Assembly: GCA_951804985.1 (NCBI GenBank)
Contig: OX638133.1
Span: 48,209,983-48,273,982 of the forward strand
DNA: 64,000 bases
Source: Dryomyza anilis
Taxonomy: Eukaryota > Arthropoda > Insecta > Diptera > Dryomyzidae
Reading direction: 5' to 3'
Program-made: the position numbers and the translations under genes
Shown: piece after piece, positions 21,500 through 32,084 of the stretch
Numbering within the stretch: the stretch's first letter is position 1
Layout of the letters: the number at the start of each line of letters is the position of its first letter
Notes under the pieces: model-generated
Database searches by the model: none
What the model saw: only the letters and a program-made list of their open reading frames with translations
What the model was told of the DNA's origin: nothing

Positions 21500-21650
21500 T
21501 CGAAATGAATTGCATAATATTAATGAACAGTGGTCGAGTGGAAGTGTACTGGCTTTGCAATCTGAAGGAAGAGAGTTCTATTCACCGCCCGGGCTTGGTG
21601 AAATAAAAATCATGTTTTTTTCAATTATAAATAATATAATTAAGTTTGTA
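21500..21650 (+). mobile_element. tRNA-like SINE/MITE (family 2), copy
   Basis: Contains CAGTGGTCGAGTGGAAGTG, TACTGGCTTTGCAATC and GAGAGTTCTATTCACC, the best-preserved A- and B-box-like pair of this family. The upstream ATGAATTGCATAATATTAAT is shared with the copy at 42,795. Confidence 0.65.
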
Positions 21651-21779
21651 TAATTTCAGTTTAACAAAACTATATAAAAATTTAATTATTAATAATTAAA
21701 AAACGTAAATATTTATTTTTGTTTTTGTATTCATTGTATTCTATAAAAGTTGTAAAAAGCTCCTATAAACCTTTTCAGA

Positions 21780-22160
21780 GTAATCCAATAGCATTTACAC
21801 GACATCTTCATAGCTTTTATATAGTCATATGCTGTATATACTTACGCCCTTTGAACCATATAAAAGCTGTATAAGTACTTTCAGAGCTTTTATACGATAA
21901 AAATTACTGAATAAGAATATAGTGAAAAGCTTTACAACACATTTATATATGGATTGTGCTACTTGTGGTAAAGACTTACGCCCTTTGAACCATATAAAAG
22001 CCCTATAAGTACTTTAGAAGGTTTTGTACGGTAAAAATTACTAAATAAGAATGTTGTGAAAAGCTTTACAACACATTTATATAGGAGATTGTGCTACTTG
22101 GGATCCATAAAAGAACTATGTAGATGTCGTGTAAATGCTATTTGATTTCTCTAAAAAAGT
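21780..22160. mobile_element. MITE with internal 134 bp tandem duplication
   Basis: Terminal inverted repeats: CAATAGCATTTACACGACAT (21,787) and its inverted match ending TCGTGTAAATGCTATTTG (22,125-22,145). Inside, a block starting CTTACGCCCTTTGAACC is repeated at 21,841 and 21,975. A further inverted relative of the terminus stands at 20,440-20,455. Confidence 0.7.
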
Positions 22161-22204
22161 TAATGGAAACTTATTAGAACTTTTATACAATATAATGCAT
22201 ACAC

Positions 22205-22670
22205 ACAGAAAAATCCTCTTTTAGCATTAGGTTAATTGAGTCACCGTTTCAGTATTGCAACCGAAATACATTTGTTGTAACCTCATATCATTGAAATGAA
22301 CGTACCTTATTTTTCTACCTCCGAAATGTTAGTCCGCGCAACTGCACGTTTAGTTGCCGTAACCTCATGATTGCATTTTTCATTCTGCCAAAATTGACAT
22401 TCGTGCATTTGTTACGGCGATTGAGTAAGTTGTTGTTTCAACATAATAAATGACAAACGGCAACCTCATGTCTCTCAGCACTTCGGTTGCCAGTTTCTTT
22501 TCAACAACTATGGATACATGCAGAAATAAATAAACGTAAAAAATTTTTCACAAGTGGCAAACAATAGGAAATTCATTAATTAAGTAAAAATGCGAAATAA
22601 ATATACAAATATTAATAAAATAATATATTTATTCAATACAAATTGTTCATTAGCTAGTGAAATATTATAA
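22205..22670 (+). other. One-ended CACACAGAAAAA repeat with GC-richer patch
   Basis: TA then CACACAGAAAAATCC at 22,203 matches the terminus style of the MITEs here, but no matching right end is visible. The interior (to about 22,500) contains repeated GTAACCTCATG motifs and is otherwise anonymous. Confidence 0.35.
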
Positions 22671-23323
22671 GGTTATTCACTAAACGGAGCAGTTGCGATG
22701 TAGAGTAGCAGTTTTGTCAAGTAGCAGTTGCACAACAACAAAATTCATTGGTGGCAAAAACAAAAATTATCTGCTAATCTACTTCGCTAAAAGCTTGAGT
22801 TTACTTCGTGGTACTTTTGTAGTTTTTTAGTGATGATGAATTTATGACTTTTGGGTACTTGATATTACAGACAGTGTTTGATTATTGAGTTGAAATTCAC
22901 CAAAATGCATTATATTTAAATGAAAATATATATTTTTAATGAACATGTACATATATGCATGTGAATAAAAAAGAAATGATGGCATAATATCCACTGTTTT
23001 AACAATAAATATTAACGAGTTCCTATATAAGGTATGAGTTTTTTTTCTTAAATCGACATCACTAATCTAATTTGTTTACTTTGTTTTAATTATAATGTAT
23101 TGATATTGAATTAAAAATATGTAACAAAATGCATACTTATATATTGTATATGGCCAATAAGCAATAAATCTAAAATTTTAATGAAACAAAAACATCTGTT
23201 TTTGGTACATCAAACTGAAAACTACCATACTACACACATATGAAATAAGTGTGTTCACGAAATATGATACAATTCTACAATACTACTAATGTACATCGGC
23301 AACTGATCCGTTTTGTGAATAAC
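22671..23323. mobile_element. TIR element, GGTTATTCACGAAACGGA family, full copy
   Basis: The ends are GGTTATTCACTAAACGGAGC and, inverted, CCGTTTTGTGAATAAC. Inside, GATTAGCAGATAATTT-type and GCATTATATTTAAATG segments match partial inverted copies at 34,591-35,105 and 41,275-41,612. Those two contain an extra middle block with ACTTTTGGTGGCAGATG that is absent here. No transposase was seen and the target duplication was not resolved. Confidence 0.75.
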
Positions 23324-23541
23324 TTTTATATAAATAAAAAATGTCAACCAATGAAAAAGGTTTTTTTTATTTATTGGTTATGAGGAATTAAAAAATAAAT
23401 GCATGCAGGTACATGTATTTTTTCTTAGTTTTTTTTCAGGGAGCAGGAATTAGTAGATATACTTAGAAATTGTGTGCGCGACAATTTTACTCAATTATAA
23501 TACATATAGAACACATAAGTTTTGTATCATAAATAACTACA

Positions 23542-23880
23542 CTAAGAAAACAGAATGTTTATGAGAGTGTTGCTGCAAATAAAATACTGCTCGCTTTAAC
23601 AATTCCAGTATGCAGGAAATACAAATAAATTTGCAGCAAAAGTTTAAATAATTTGTAAACATCACATATTTTGTATTATTTGTGAGGTGTTTCTAATAAA
23701 CATCACGAAAAATTTCATATTTGTGGTAGATTCACTGCAACTACTAGAGAAGGAGGTAGCATTGCTGCAAATATTCACATATTCCATAGATATAAAGCTT
23801 TTGTAGCAAAACTATTAATATTGTCTAAATATCACAAAAAGTGTCAAATATTTGACTTGAATAACTTGCAACTGCAATTA
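23542..23880 (+). mobile_element. Diverged CACTAAGAAAAC element, left end
   Basis: TA then CACTAAGAAAACAGAATG starts the element, and subterminal TTGCTGCAA and TAGCAAAACTATTAATATT motifs match the family. The right end is not found. Confidence 0.55.
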
Positions 23881-24242
23881 TGTTTAAGACTCTAATACTT
23901 TTCAGCCATCTTTCGTTTTATTAGTGAATACTATAATAACATTTCAATTGGCGTTCATGCAAAGTCGTTCATATCAGCATCATGCAAAACAATTAGGGTT
24001 GTAAAATATAAAGTACTTTTCATACATTTATTATAAGCCGGCAACTCCTTCAATTACAGTCAAATTAATTAAATGTAAACAAAATTTAAAATAACATTAA
24101 ATTAAGAATTTTTAAATTAAATTGTCTTAAAAATACGATGCGATTGTGTTGATAAATATCTCGGGCGATTTAACCTTGGTAATGGGCTTGGTCACAGCAG
24201 TTATTTTGAAATCATACATCTATAAGATCACCAAATCAATAA

Positions 24243-24632
24243 CATTGGCGTCACTTCCCTGGTGCATCCTGCTTTGGATATAGCCTTCGGCGAACCCTTA
24301 CACACTTTGTAACGAAGTTCCAAAGGAAACTTGCACACACCGACCAGTATACAGCATCCCTGCTGCCGTCGACTTCGGTTCACATCCAGATGAACACGAA
24401 GAACTTTGCTGAATTTGAATACAAGGTAGCGGTTGGGAGGAACGTTTTTGCGCGCAACAGGCTTGGCCATCGCAGTGAGATTACATTCGTCAACTCAAGA
24501 ACTGCATGTCTGAGAGAGTTAGACGACAGGCAGTTGGCTGCCAAAAACAACTATGGAAACTCGTCACGAGATGATAAAGCAATATACGATAATAAAGAAG
24601 CAATGGAGCTGTCAATCTCTAAAAAAATGTAA
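24243..24632 (+). CDS. Unrecognised open frame of ~129 codons, GC-richer
   Basis: The plus-strand frame is open from just after a TAA at 24,240 to a TAA at 24,630; the first ATG is at 24,390. Local GC content is well above the flanks. The residues are protein-like (for example FRKLAHTDQ equivalents upstream, then EYKVAVGRNVFARNRLGH and LRELDDRQLAAKNNYG). The opposite strand is also open at 24,228-24,470 (PVARKNVPPNRYLVFKFSK), so the coding strand is uncertain. Neither is recognised. It is most likely a displaced exon or a processed fragment, not a complete gene. Confidence 0.35.
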   Translation, partial: HWRHFPGASCFGYSLRRTLTHFVTKFQRKLAHTDQYTASLLPSTSVHIQMNTKNFAEFEYKVAVGRNVFARNRLGHRSEITFVNSRTACLRELDDRQLAAKNNYGNSSRDDKAIYDNKEAMELSISKKM

Positions 24633-24769
24633 TTAAGTGTTGACCAAAACAATTGTTGCACTTCCATGTAATTTATTTAAAATAAACCTTATGTTCGCGT
24701 TATAAAAGTTTCGTTTTTATAATTATATTGTGGAATATTCGAAATAAATTACTTAAGAAACTGCTGTTG

Positions 24770-25110
24770 TATGCTGAAGAACATTTTCTTTCTCGATTTG
24801 ATATCGGCGACATCCGTCATTACAGCTGCTCTCACTCTTTCTCTCGTCAACCGTAGCAGTGGAAGTTACGCCACTTTTAAGGCCCTTTAAGATCTGCGTA
24901 TCCCTACATAGTAATCGAATCTCTGACGCAGCAGATCAATATGCGCTTTTCAGCTGATCCGCGAATTGGTTGAGATTAAAAACGATGCCTGTATGTCAGC
25001 CGGTTTCCGTTGCAGTTGGCACTATGGGTCGTTGATAGGCAGTGGGAAGAATTCCTCCGTGGTAGGCCGGAATGTGTCATGTCTCCGTTGTTGATTCTTG
25101 TTTTTCATAT
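24770..25110 (-). other. GC-richer, exon-like block
   Basis: About 340 bp with near-balanced base composition and several interrupted frames on the minus strand (PTTEEFFPLPINDP; IVFNLNQFADQLKSAY). Stops in every frame mean it is at best a decayed exon. No family is recognised. Confidence 0.3.
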
Positions 25111-25114
25111 GCTT

Positions 25115-25890
25115 GTCAGTATCACTTTTAAATTTAAATTTAATTTCAAATTTTTTGACTTAAAAATAGGCTTATCTTGTTATTATAAGTAATTGGGAAA
25201 TACTACAATTCCACTATAACATCAAAATTTTTGTAATAAAATCATGAAAAAGCAGTAAACATTTTATATTTCTAAAACAATGCATGCGGCAGGCTCCTGC
25301 AAACATATTTTGCATGATACGATACGTGCACGATCGGACCCAAAACGCATGATATGAACACTCTCATATAAAATGTAATGAAGAATATTTGTCGTGCATG
25401 ATACGCTACGTGCATGATTCGCCACGTGCTGTCTGATATGAATGGACCTTTAATGAAATTGTAGGAAATATTGGCTGCACAGAGAATACTCAACTACGGA
25501 CATTTCAATTATAAACGTTGTAAATTAATACAATATACATTATTAAAAAAAGTAATTGTAAACAATATAAAATTAATGATGAAAATTGTAAACCCTAAAA
25601 TATGTCACTTCAATATTTTTAATTACAATCGGCTGCATTGCAACCATTGCCGGTCAGTGTAGCTGAGTTTTCACTTGCTTTATTTAACAAAATTTGTTAG
25701 CAAGCTAACTGATTTAAAAGTCAATATTTTCTTGAGATTTCAATTTTCGAAAGTAATTAAAATTGATTTTATTACATGGTTATTAAGGTTATTAAGGTTG
25801 GTAATATTTGTATTTTCAGAACAGTACTTTGGAAGTGCATAATTGATAGTACGTTTTAAATATATTTTAATACTGAATTATTAAATGAAA
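25115..25890. other. Mostly empty; direct repeat at 25.31/25.39 kb
   Basis: A short direct repeat, CATGATACGATACGTGCACG at about 25,314 and CATGATACGCTACGTGCATG at about 25,398, plus related CATGATTCGCCACGTGC, suggests a small decayed tandem. The rest is anonymous AT-rich DNA. Confidence 0.4.
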
Positions 25891-25893
25891 CTA

Positions 25894-26313
25894 CACACAT
25901 AGAAAATTATTGTCGAATCCGATGTGCAGTTCCGATGCGACCGATTCGACACCGCGTCAATTGTGCAACTCGACATACCCGATCTGGTGGTCGAGAACGG
26001 CGGCCTTATTAGGGTCAGCTTCGATTCGGAGAATGTCGCGTGTCACCAGATGCGTTTCCTGATGTAGCCGATCATATGAAAAACATTGGTTTGTGTGCCG
26101 ACGATATCGTGCGAAGATAACGAATATTTTTGAAGGCAGAAAATATAAAATTTCAAAAATATAAATAAAAATTGTATATGTCAAATTTATGCTACAGGGT
26201 GTCATAGAAAATCAATAATATTATGTTCAAACTAAAAATAATATTGTCGTTTGTTGCTTTCAAGAAATTGATAATATTTATTTTCAAAATTCGACAATTA
26301 TTTTCTATGTGTG
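25894..26313. mobile_element. MITE with exon-like cargo (CACACATAGAAAATT)
   Basis: The ends are CACACATAGAAAATTATTG and, inverted, CAATTATTTTCTATGTGTG; TA lies on both sides (25,892-25,893; 26,314-26,315). The interior 25,912-26,110 is strikingly GC-rich for this region. On the plus strand a frame is open from 25,903 to a TAG at 26,065, with residues such as TASIVQLDIPDLVVENGG. The minus strand is also open, with THLVTRDILRIEADP and AAVLDHQIGYVELH, which looks at least as protein-like. I do not recognise either. Its right TA is shared with the next MITE. Confidence 0.85.
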
Positions 26314-26315
26314 TA

Positions 26316-26939
26316 CACTCTCAGAAATATATTGTTATTTCCGACAATATTGTAACAATCTCGATGTTCAAAATAGATTTCATGATTAGATTGTTAAATT
26401 ATTGTCGGCTTGACATTCTGATTGTTAATATTAAAAATGTCATTAGATTGTTGGTGATAACAATCGAAATTGTCAATTTTAAATACAAATAAGTTGTCAG
26501 TTTAAAAATTTAATTGTAAAATGTAAAATACGATGGTACATGCAAAAGTTATTAATTAATTAATTAGTTAAATTACATCGACAACATATCACAATGCCTA
26601 ATCCGTTCTTGTGTAAGGGCTTGTTTAACAGATAAATAAGTATTCTTCTTGCAGGGCGTTTCAGAGAAATATGACGACGGCTTGAATTTTGCAGATGCAA
26701 TGTTTTGCAGTATTAGTATTGAGCCATCTGGTTGTTAAATAGTCTTGCTAAATACAATAATTAATAGATAATATTTATTCTAATACTCACATTTTTTGAT
26801 ATATAAAAGTTTTAAAAATAATTCAAAACAATTAATTGACTAATATGCCGAAGCCACAATACAGGGCTGCAACAAAATCACATTTTTATTAAATGACAAT
26901 CCCATATTGTTAAAATGTAACAATATATTTCTGAGAGTG
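26316..26939. mobile_element. MITE, CACTCTCAGAAATAT family, copy 2
   Basis: The ends CACTCTCAGAAATATATTG occur at both sides in inverted orientation, with TA at 26,314-26,315 and 26,940-26,941. About 190 bp at the left and 75 bp at the right match the termini of the 20,809 copy, while the centre is unrelated. The centre contains GTAAGG (26,613), a run ending TTCTTCTTGCAG (26,654) and a following short open stretch (GVSEKYDDGLNFADAMF), which resembles a small intron and exon start, but the evidence is thin. Confidence 0.85.
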
Positions 26940-27395
26940 TAGGTATTTGAGCGCATAACATATAACAGCTGTTCACTGATCACGAAGAGGTCGTCTGCAG
27001 CCTTTGGGATTTCTAGGTGCGCTACAAAATCCGAAATAAACGCATCAATCAGTGGATCACTTAGACTTTCGTTTTTGTATGCAAGTATTTATAAACTGTT
27101 CAGCAGCAGCGCAATGTCACCAGATGTATTTATTTAACTTTGTTTTTAATTTATTAGACAACTACATGCAGTCATCGATTCATGTGCAGGCATTGTCAGC
27201 AAATATGCGTGATCTAATGCAGTTTAAGAATTTGATGCTGTATAAATCCACTTGATTTTTCACGTTCGCCTTTAGCTCATATTTATTAGGTAAGCAATAA
27301 ATATATTGAGAACTTTTATAAAATTAAAGTTTATATATTTTTGTCTATTTATATTCCTCTACTATCCTATTGTCGGCTGTAGGTCACACGAAAAA

Positions 27396-27700
27396 ATGCA
27401 GCTTGTGGACGCATTGCAAACGGTCATGGAAACTGGTATTCTGAAATTAGTCACTGGTTTTTAATTTTACCCCTACAAGTATGATTTAAATATTATTAAA
27501 TATAATTATAATATATTTCTACAACTTATTAGGACCAAACTACAAATTGCCGGCGTTTTTGTGCGCGTCTACTACCACATGCCAGCATATCACATAACGC
27601 AGCACGATTTCTCCGGGAAGCCTACCTTATACTTATATGATAGCTTTTTGGCACCTATACTGGCTCCAAATCAACCAGTTAGAGCAGCAGCAGAAAATTA
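27396..27700 (+). other. Two exon-like pieces with splice-like junctions
   Basis: ATG at 27,396 opens a short piece (MQLVDALQTVMETG) ending at a possible donor ACTG/GTATTC (27,435/27,436). A 97 bp AT-rich stretch ends CTTATTAG (27,532). The next piece is open to a stop at about 27,700 with LQIAGVFVRVYYHMPAYH and ITQHDFSGKPTLYLY, though that frame does not join the first piece in phase. Composition is clearly coding-like. It is not recognised, and is probably a fragment of a displaced host gene. Confidence 0.35.
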
Positions 27701-27808
27701 AGCCCAGTTCATCATCAACACCGACAGCATCAGTATAAAAACCATCCAAGATGTCATATGCAGCCTATAAATTTATGTTGTTTTTTTTATTATTACTTTT
27801 CGAATTTA

Positions 27809-27993
27809 GGGCCCTATCTTTACTGACGAAGCGAACGTTAAAAAGCTATGACAGCTTCCATTCGCCAGACTTCATTCTCAGAAAAAGTAAACTGAAGCGA
27901 ACGTAAAAATAATTCGCCTGAACTTCAATCGTCTGGCGAATTGAATCTGTGAACTTTATTGGTTCGTTCGCTTCGCCAGTTATGATAGGGCCC
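27809..27993. mobile_element. PIF/Harbinger-like MITE, 185 bp, TTA target
   Basis: The ends are GGGCCCTATCTTTACTGACG and, inverted, GGGCCCTATCATAACTGGCG, both followed inward by AAGCGAACG. TTA is duplicated on both sides (27,806-27,808 and 27,994-27,996). GG/CC-starting ends with a TTA/TAA duplication are the signature of the PIF/Harbinger superfamily. No coding. Confidence 0.88.
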
Positions 27994-28159
27994 TTAAATA
28001 CTTGTTTTTAACACCATAATGGTGGTATGTACTATTTTGTATTAGTATTTTAAAATATGTGTTATACGTATATTATACAGTTAATAGTTTATTAGTATTT
28101 AAATATTCCTATGTAGTTATTCATTTCATGACGTTTATATTTAAATATTTTTTTTAGTA

Positions 28160-29039
28160 CACCCAGAAAAAAATCATGGTAAATTGATAGTATTTCAATA
28201 GAAAAACAATAATTTATACCATTAAAATTGGTCAATAGGATGCGTCCCATTAGTTCAGTAATATTGTAACTGTTAATACAATGTGTGGTTGTACCATAAA
28301 TTTTATAATGTGATATTTTAATAATAATAAGAAAGACATATACAAATTTAATGATACGTATTATTAATTTTATGGTAAAGTCGAATTACATTTTCCTAAT
28401 AATTCATTAAAACAAAAATGTATTTTAGTTATTTTATTGTATATATTATTTTATTCAAATGTCGAAATTGATATTCATTTTTACAACACACACATAAAAC
28501 GATACTTCTTGCTGCAAAAGATTATAAAACATTTAATGTTTGCTTTGGTTTCCAATAATTGATTGTAGTACTTGAGTCTGCAGTTATTTTTGAGTCTGTT
28601 GCCATAATAGAAGTTCGATGTATTATTTATTTTCTGTAGTAAATAAAAATATAAATAAATATATAAAAATAATTTATTTACATTAAATACATTGAGTACT
28701 TACCAATGTCACGTTTAATAATGTGAATTATTACAAAAAAAATACATGCGACCATTTTAAGTAAACACGCAGAATGACGTATAAAACGAACATGTTTGTA
28801 TTCGTTTTATGTTTTTTTACACCACGTTTATTATTATAGGAGGAAACCATTAAAACAACAGTATTTATTCTATTCAAAATAATAATATTGAAATATTTAA
28901 ATTTATGGTATTAAATTTTTCAAATACTATTGAATTAATTAGAAAACTTTTGATTTAAAAAGAAAAAACTATTAATACATGAACCATGAGATCAATGGTC
29001 GTACCATAAAGTACTTAATGGTACATTTTCTTCTGAGTG
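28160..29039. mobile_element. MITE, CACYCAGAARAAAAT family
   Basis: The left end is CACCCAGAAAAAAATCATGG, the right end read inward CACTCAGAAGAAAATGTACC, with TA on both sides (28,158-28,159; 29,040-29,041). The interior 28,190-28,910 is duplicated at 29,383-30,100. A terminus-only relative is at 40,797. Confidence 0.8.
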
Positions 29040-29054
29040 TAGCATGACACTTTA

Positions 29055-29235
29055 AAAAACACTGTAATAAACAAGAAAAAAACTTAAAAATGCATTTGTT
29101 TTATTTGTCATCAATTTTCCTTTGGGTTTCAGATTACGTCTGACATTGCTTTGATATGTCTGTTCTAATTTCTGAACAAAATGCGTCATCAGTTCTGCTT
29201 CACCTCGTTTTTGATTGGCTGATTTCAAAATATTT
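29055..29235 (-). repeat. Dispersed repeat, inverted partner of 8,860-9,050
   Basis: Inverted match including GATTACGTCTGACATTGC and CTGATTTCAAAATATTT. It lies between the two copies of the 28.2 kb element interior. Confidence 0.7.
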
Positions 29236-29382
29236 TTCGGCAAACAAAAGTCGTTTTAATAGACAATTTTGTAATGCAAACATATTGAATGTAATGCTCA
29301 TTATATTCAACGCAATGAAAAATGAATAAAAATTGAGTTTTTTGGATTTATTTGGTCTAATTTTGGTTAGTTTACTATTAAT

Positions 29383-30100
29383 TTAAATAGAAAAACAATA
29401 ATTTATACCATTAAAATTGGTCAATAAGATGCGTCCCATTAGTTCAGTAATATTGAAACTGTTAATACAATGTATGGTTGTACCATAAATTTTATAATGT
29501 GATATTTTAATTACAATAAGAAAGACTTATACAAATTTAATGATTCGTATAATTTATGGTATAGTCGAATTACATTTTCCAAATAATTTATTAAAACAAA
29601 AATTTATTTTAGTTAATTTATTATATATATTATTTTATTTAAATGTCGAAATTGATATTCACTTTTACAAAACACACATAAAAAGACACTTCTTGCTGCA
29701 AAAGGTTATAACACATTTAATGTTTGCTTTGGTTTCCAATAATTGATTGTAGTACTTGAGTCTGCAGTTATTTTTGAATCCGTTGCCATAATAGAAGTTC
29801 GATGTATTATTTATTTTCTGTAATAAATAAAAATATAAATATAAATAAATATATAAATACAAATTATTTACATTAAATACATTGAGTCCTTACCAATGTC
29901 GCGTTTAATAATGAGAATATTACAAAACATACATGCGACAATTTTGAGTAAAAACGCAGAATGACGTACAAAACGAATATGTTAGTATTCGTTTTCATGT
30001 TTTTTACAGCACGTTTATTATTATAGGAGGAAACCATTAAAACAACAGTATTTATTCTATTTAAAATAAAAATATTGAAATATTTAAATTTATGGTACTG
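29383..30100 (+). repeat. Second copy of the 28,190-28,910 interior
   Basis: About 715 bp in direct orientation, starting AGAAAAACAATAATTTATAC and ending near AAATTTATGGTAC. It differs by scattered substitutions and small indels and has no terminal repeats, so it is either a decapped element or a segmental duplication. Confidence 0.8.
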
Positions 30101-30364
30101 CCATTTTTTGTTATACATTTTACCTAAAAATATTGAAAAGTACACAGCGACCAATTGTCATCTGCGACTATCTATGCAAAATAATAGCCGCGGTGCAACA
30201 CGCGCGTTCGAACGTCTAAGCCAATTCTACTGCGCATCAAAGAAGTTTATATAAAGGTTTTATATGTTTTTTTTAACTGATTCACAGATTCAATCACGTA
30301 TGGTAGCAAACAGCAAGATACGCAAGGTGCTCAACGTGCTGTAAACTCGTTTATGACATTCGAA

Positions 30365-30480
30365 ACCTTCAAGTGCGCTGGCTTTCCTATTTTGATTAAC
30401 TTTCTGAACATAACCCTGAGCCTGTGGTGAGAGATTTCTGACGTTTAGTTACGGAATGGTTCCTAAAGAGTTCAGAGGCA
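30365..30480 (+). repeat. Dispersed repeat, inverted partner of 35,120-35,235
   Basis: CAAGTGCGCTGGCTTTCCTA matches, inverted, AGGAAAGCCAGCGCACTTAA at about 35,213; GGTTCCTAAAGAGTTCAGAG matches, inverted, the CTCTGAACTCTTTAGGAAC stretch at about 35,127. Confidence 0.7.
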
Positions 30481-31239
30481 ACTAACTGGAAATAAAGATG
30501 ATTGCCAGAATATATCAGCCCTAAATATCAAGTTATTTACAAACTATTTAAATCGTCTTTGAGACAACCATCTCTCAAATATACGTCAAATACGATATAT
30601 ATTGCTAGCAATCATCTTTCAAATTTACGAATACTTATAGCAATCATCAATTCTACATCTTACAAATAGGAAGATAGTTGACGAATATTCGGAAAAGGTT
30701 CTCCATTAGAATTCGCCAAGTAATTTTTATTGAATTGAAATAAATGGAATCAAATGTATTTTTATTTATTCTAGAACTAAAAAAGTATCCTGGTTATACA
30801 TCGCCATCGTCTTTATAAATCCTTCGAAGTTAAAATTGGCCAACGTCTTGAGACTTCTTGGCGGAAGAAACAAGTCGGACTGACGATGCTGTCATCAAAG
30901 AAAGCTCTGAATATAAATATTTTATGTCACGTGTTGATAATTTCAATCCCAGGAAATTTTATTTTCACCTTTACCATTAAAATTTAATGTTTGAGTTGTC
31001 ACTTTTTTAGACCATCTGATTTACTTAATTGTTGTGAATAAATCGAGCATAAAGAAAAAGTACGCCATTTTCCTTTTTTATATTAGTCAAATGTCAAAAT
31101 AACAACAGTTTTCTGCGTATATGTCATATTTAAAAAATATTAATAGTTTTACCGCAACTTTATTGAAACTTATGGGATGTTTGAATATTTGCTACAAGGC
31201 GTAAATTTAAACAGATAGTTGCAACATTTTGTGTTCTTA

Positions 31240-32039
31240 CCCTGCAGTGTAACGGTCTAGTTAAATACTAGTATTTGTCTAGTTCTCCGTAGACACTCAA
31301 CTAGCCCGAATTCTACCCCATTTTCATACAATAAACTGTAATTTTTTCAATGCTCATGTCCTACGATGTGTCAATTGTCCCCTCTTGCATTACATTTAAG
31401 TAGTTTTTAAACTAGCTTCTTGTAACCAGTCTATAGACTAATTTTTTACAGTCAGTCCATAAACTAGTTTCTTTAATCCCTCTCTAAACTGGTTACTATT
31501 TACCAGTTGAAACACTAGAGCTGTAAGCTACTCGACGACAATTGACATAGTCAAGCTCATCAAAATCTATGTTTTCGCTGCCTAGGTCATGTGGGCCCAA
31601 TGGATGAAATTGATCCAGTCAAGAAAGCTTGTAAAACGAGACTTGATGGTGGACAGCGTAGGAGAGAACGATTGGCTCGGCTTGTTATCAGCAGCCAAGC
31701 CACGGTTGTAAGGGTTTTTCAAATAGGGTATTTGTTAAATTGTACAAGTCCATGGCGGAAAGAAATAAAACAAATCGCACGATGGAACCCACAATAAAGT
31801 TAAACAGAAAGATGTTTCCTGCAAAATAGATAAATGAAATATTATTTGTATTTCATAATTTATTTTGTTTTTGACAATTTTGACACGTTCCTCTACGAAC
31901 AAATTTTTGAACTGTTTTTCTCTGCATCCATTTGAACTGTTTTTCTCTGCATCCATTTGAACTAGTTATCGAACTAGAAACATGGTTACTAATATGAATA
32001 CTACATATTTATGCTACTAGTTTAGATTTAACTGCAGGG
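31240..32039. mobile_element. TIR element CCCTGCAGT, 800 bp, TA target, nested
   Basis: The ends are CCCTGCAGTG and, inverted, ACTGCAGGG; the sub-ends share CTAG-containing motifs. TA is duplicated at 31,238-31,239 and 32,040-32,041. The target is the TA inside the end of the surrounding MITE. The interior contains a piece of RTE-like LINE (31,560-31,735) and a 25 bp tandem duplication of TTTCTCTGCATCCATTTG near 31,920. Confidence 0.85.
31560..31735 (+). pseudogene. RTE-like LINE C-terminal fragment as cargo
   Basis: Reads LGHVGPMDEIDPVKKA and LDGGQRRRERLARLV, homologous to the LINE C-terminus (GHVKRIDENTPAKKV; GGQRRRGRP) at 12.3 kb. It is shorter by an internal deletion and lacks the 3' tail. 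Confidence 0.75.
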
Positions 32040-32084
32040 TAGTGTACAATACCTTTTTTATCAAACGTATGTATTAGTTAATTA

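Larger units (their letters stand above)
30481..32044 (-). mobile_element. MITE, CACTAAGAAAAC family, inverted, interrupted
   Basis: Inverted relative to copy A; the body runs from AAAGATGATTGCCAG (30,493) to the terminus, which is split by the 800 bp element at 31,240-32,039. Joining GTTCT-TA to GTG across the insertion restores the family end CTTAGTG followed by TA (32,045-32,046). The left terminus is degenerate. Confidence 0.8.

Noticed and set aside
24228..24470. Minus-strand ribosomal-protein-like gene (basic N-terminus)
   Set aside because: I could not match it to any ribosomal protein I know and the opposite strand is equally open; left as unrecognised.
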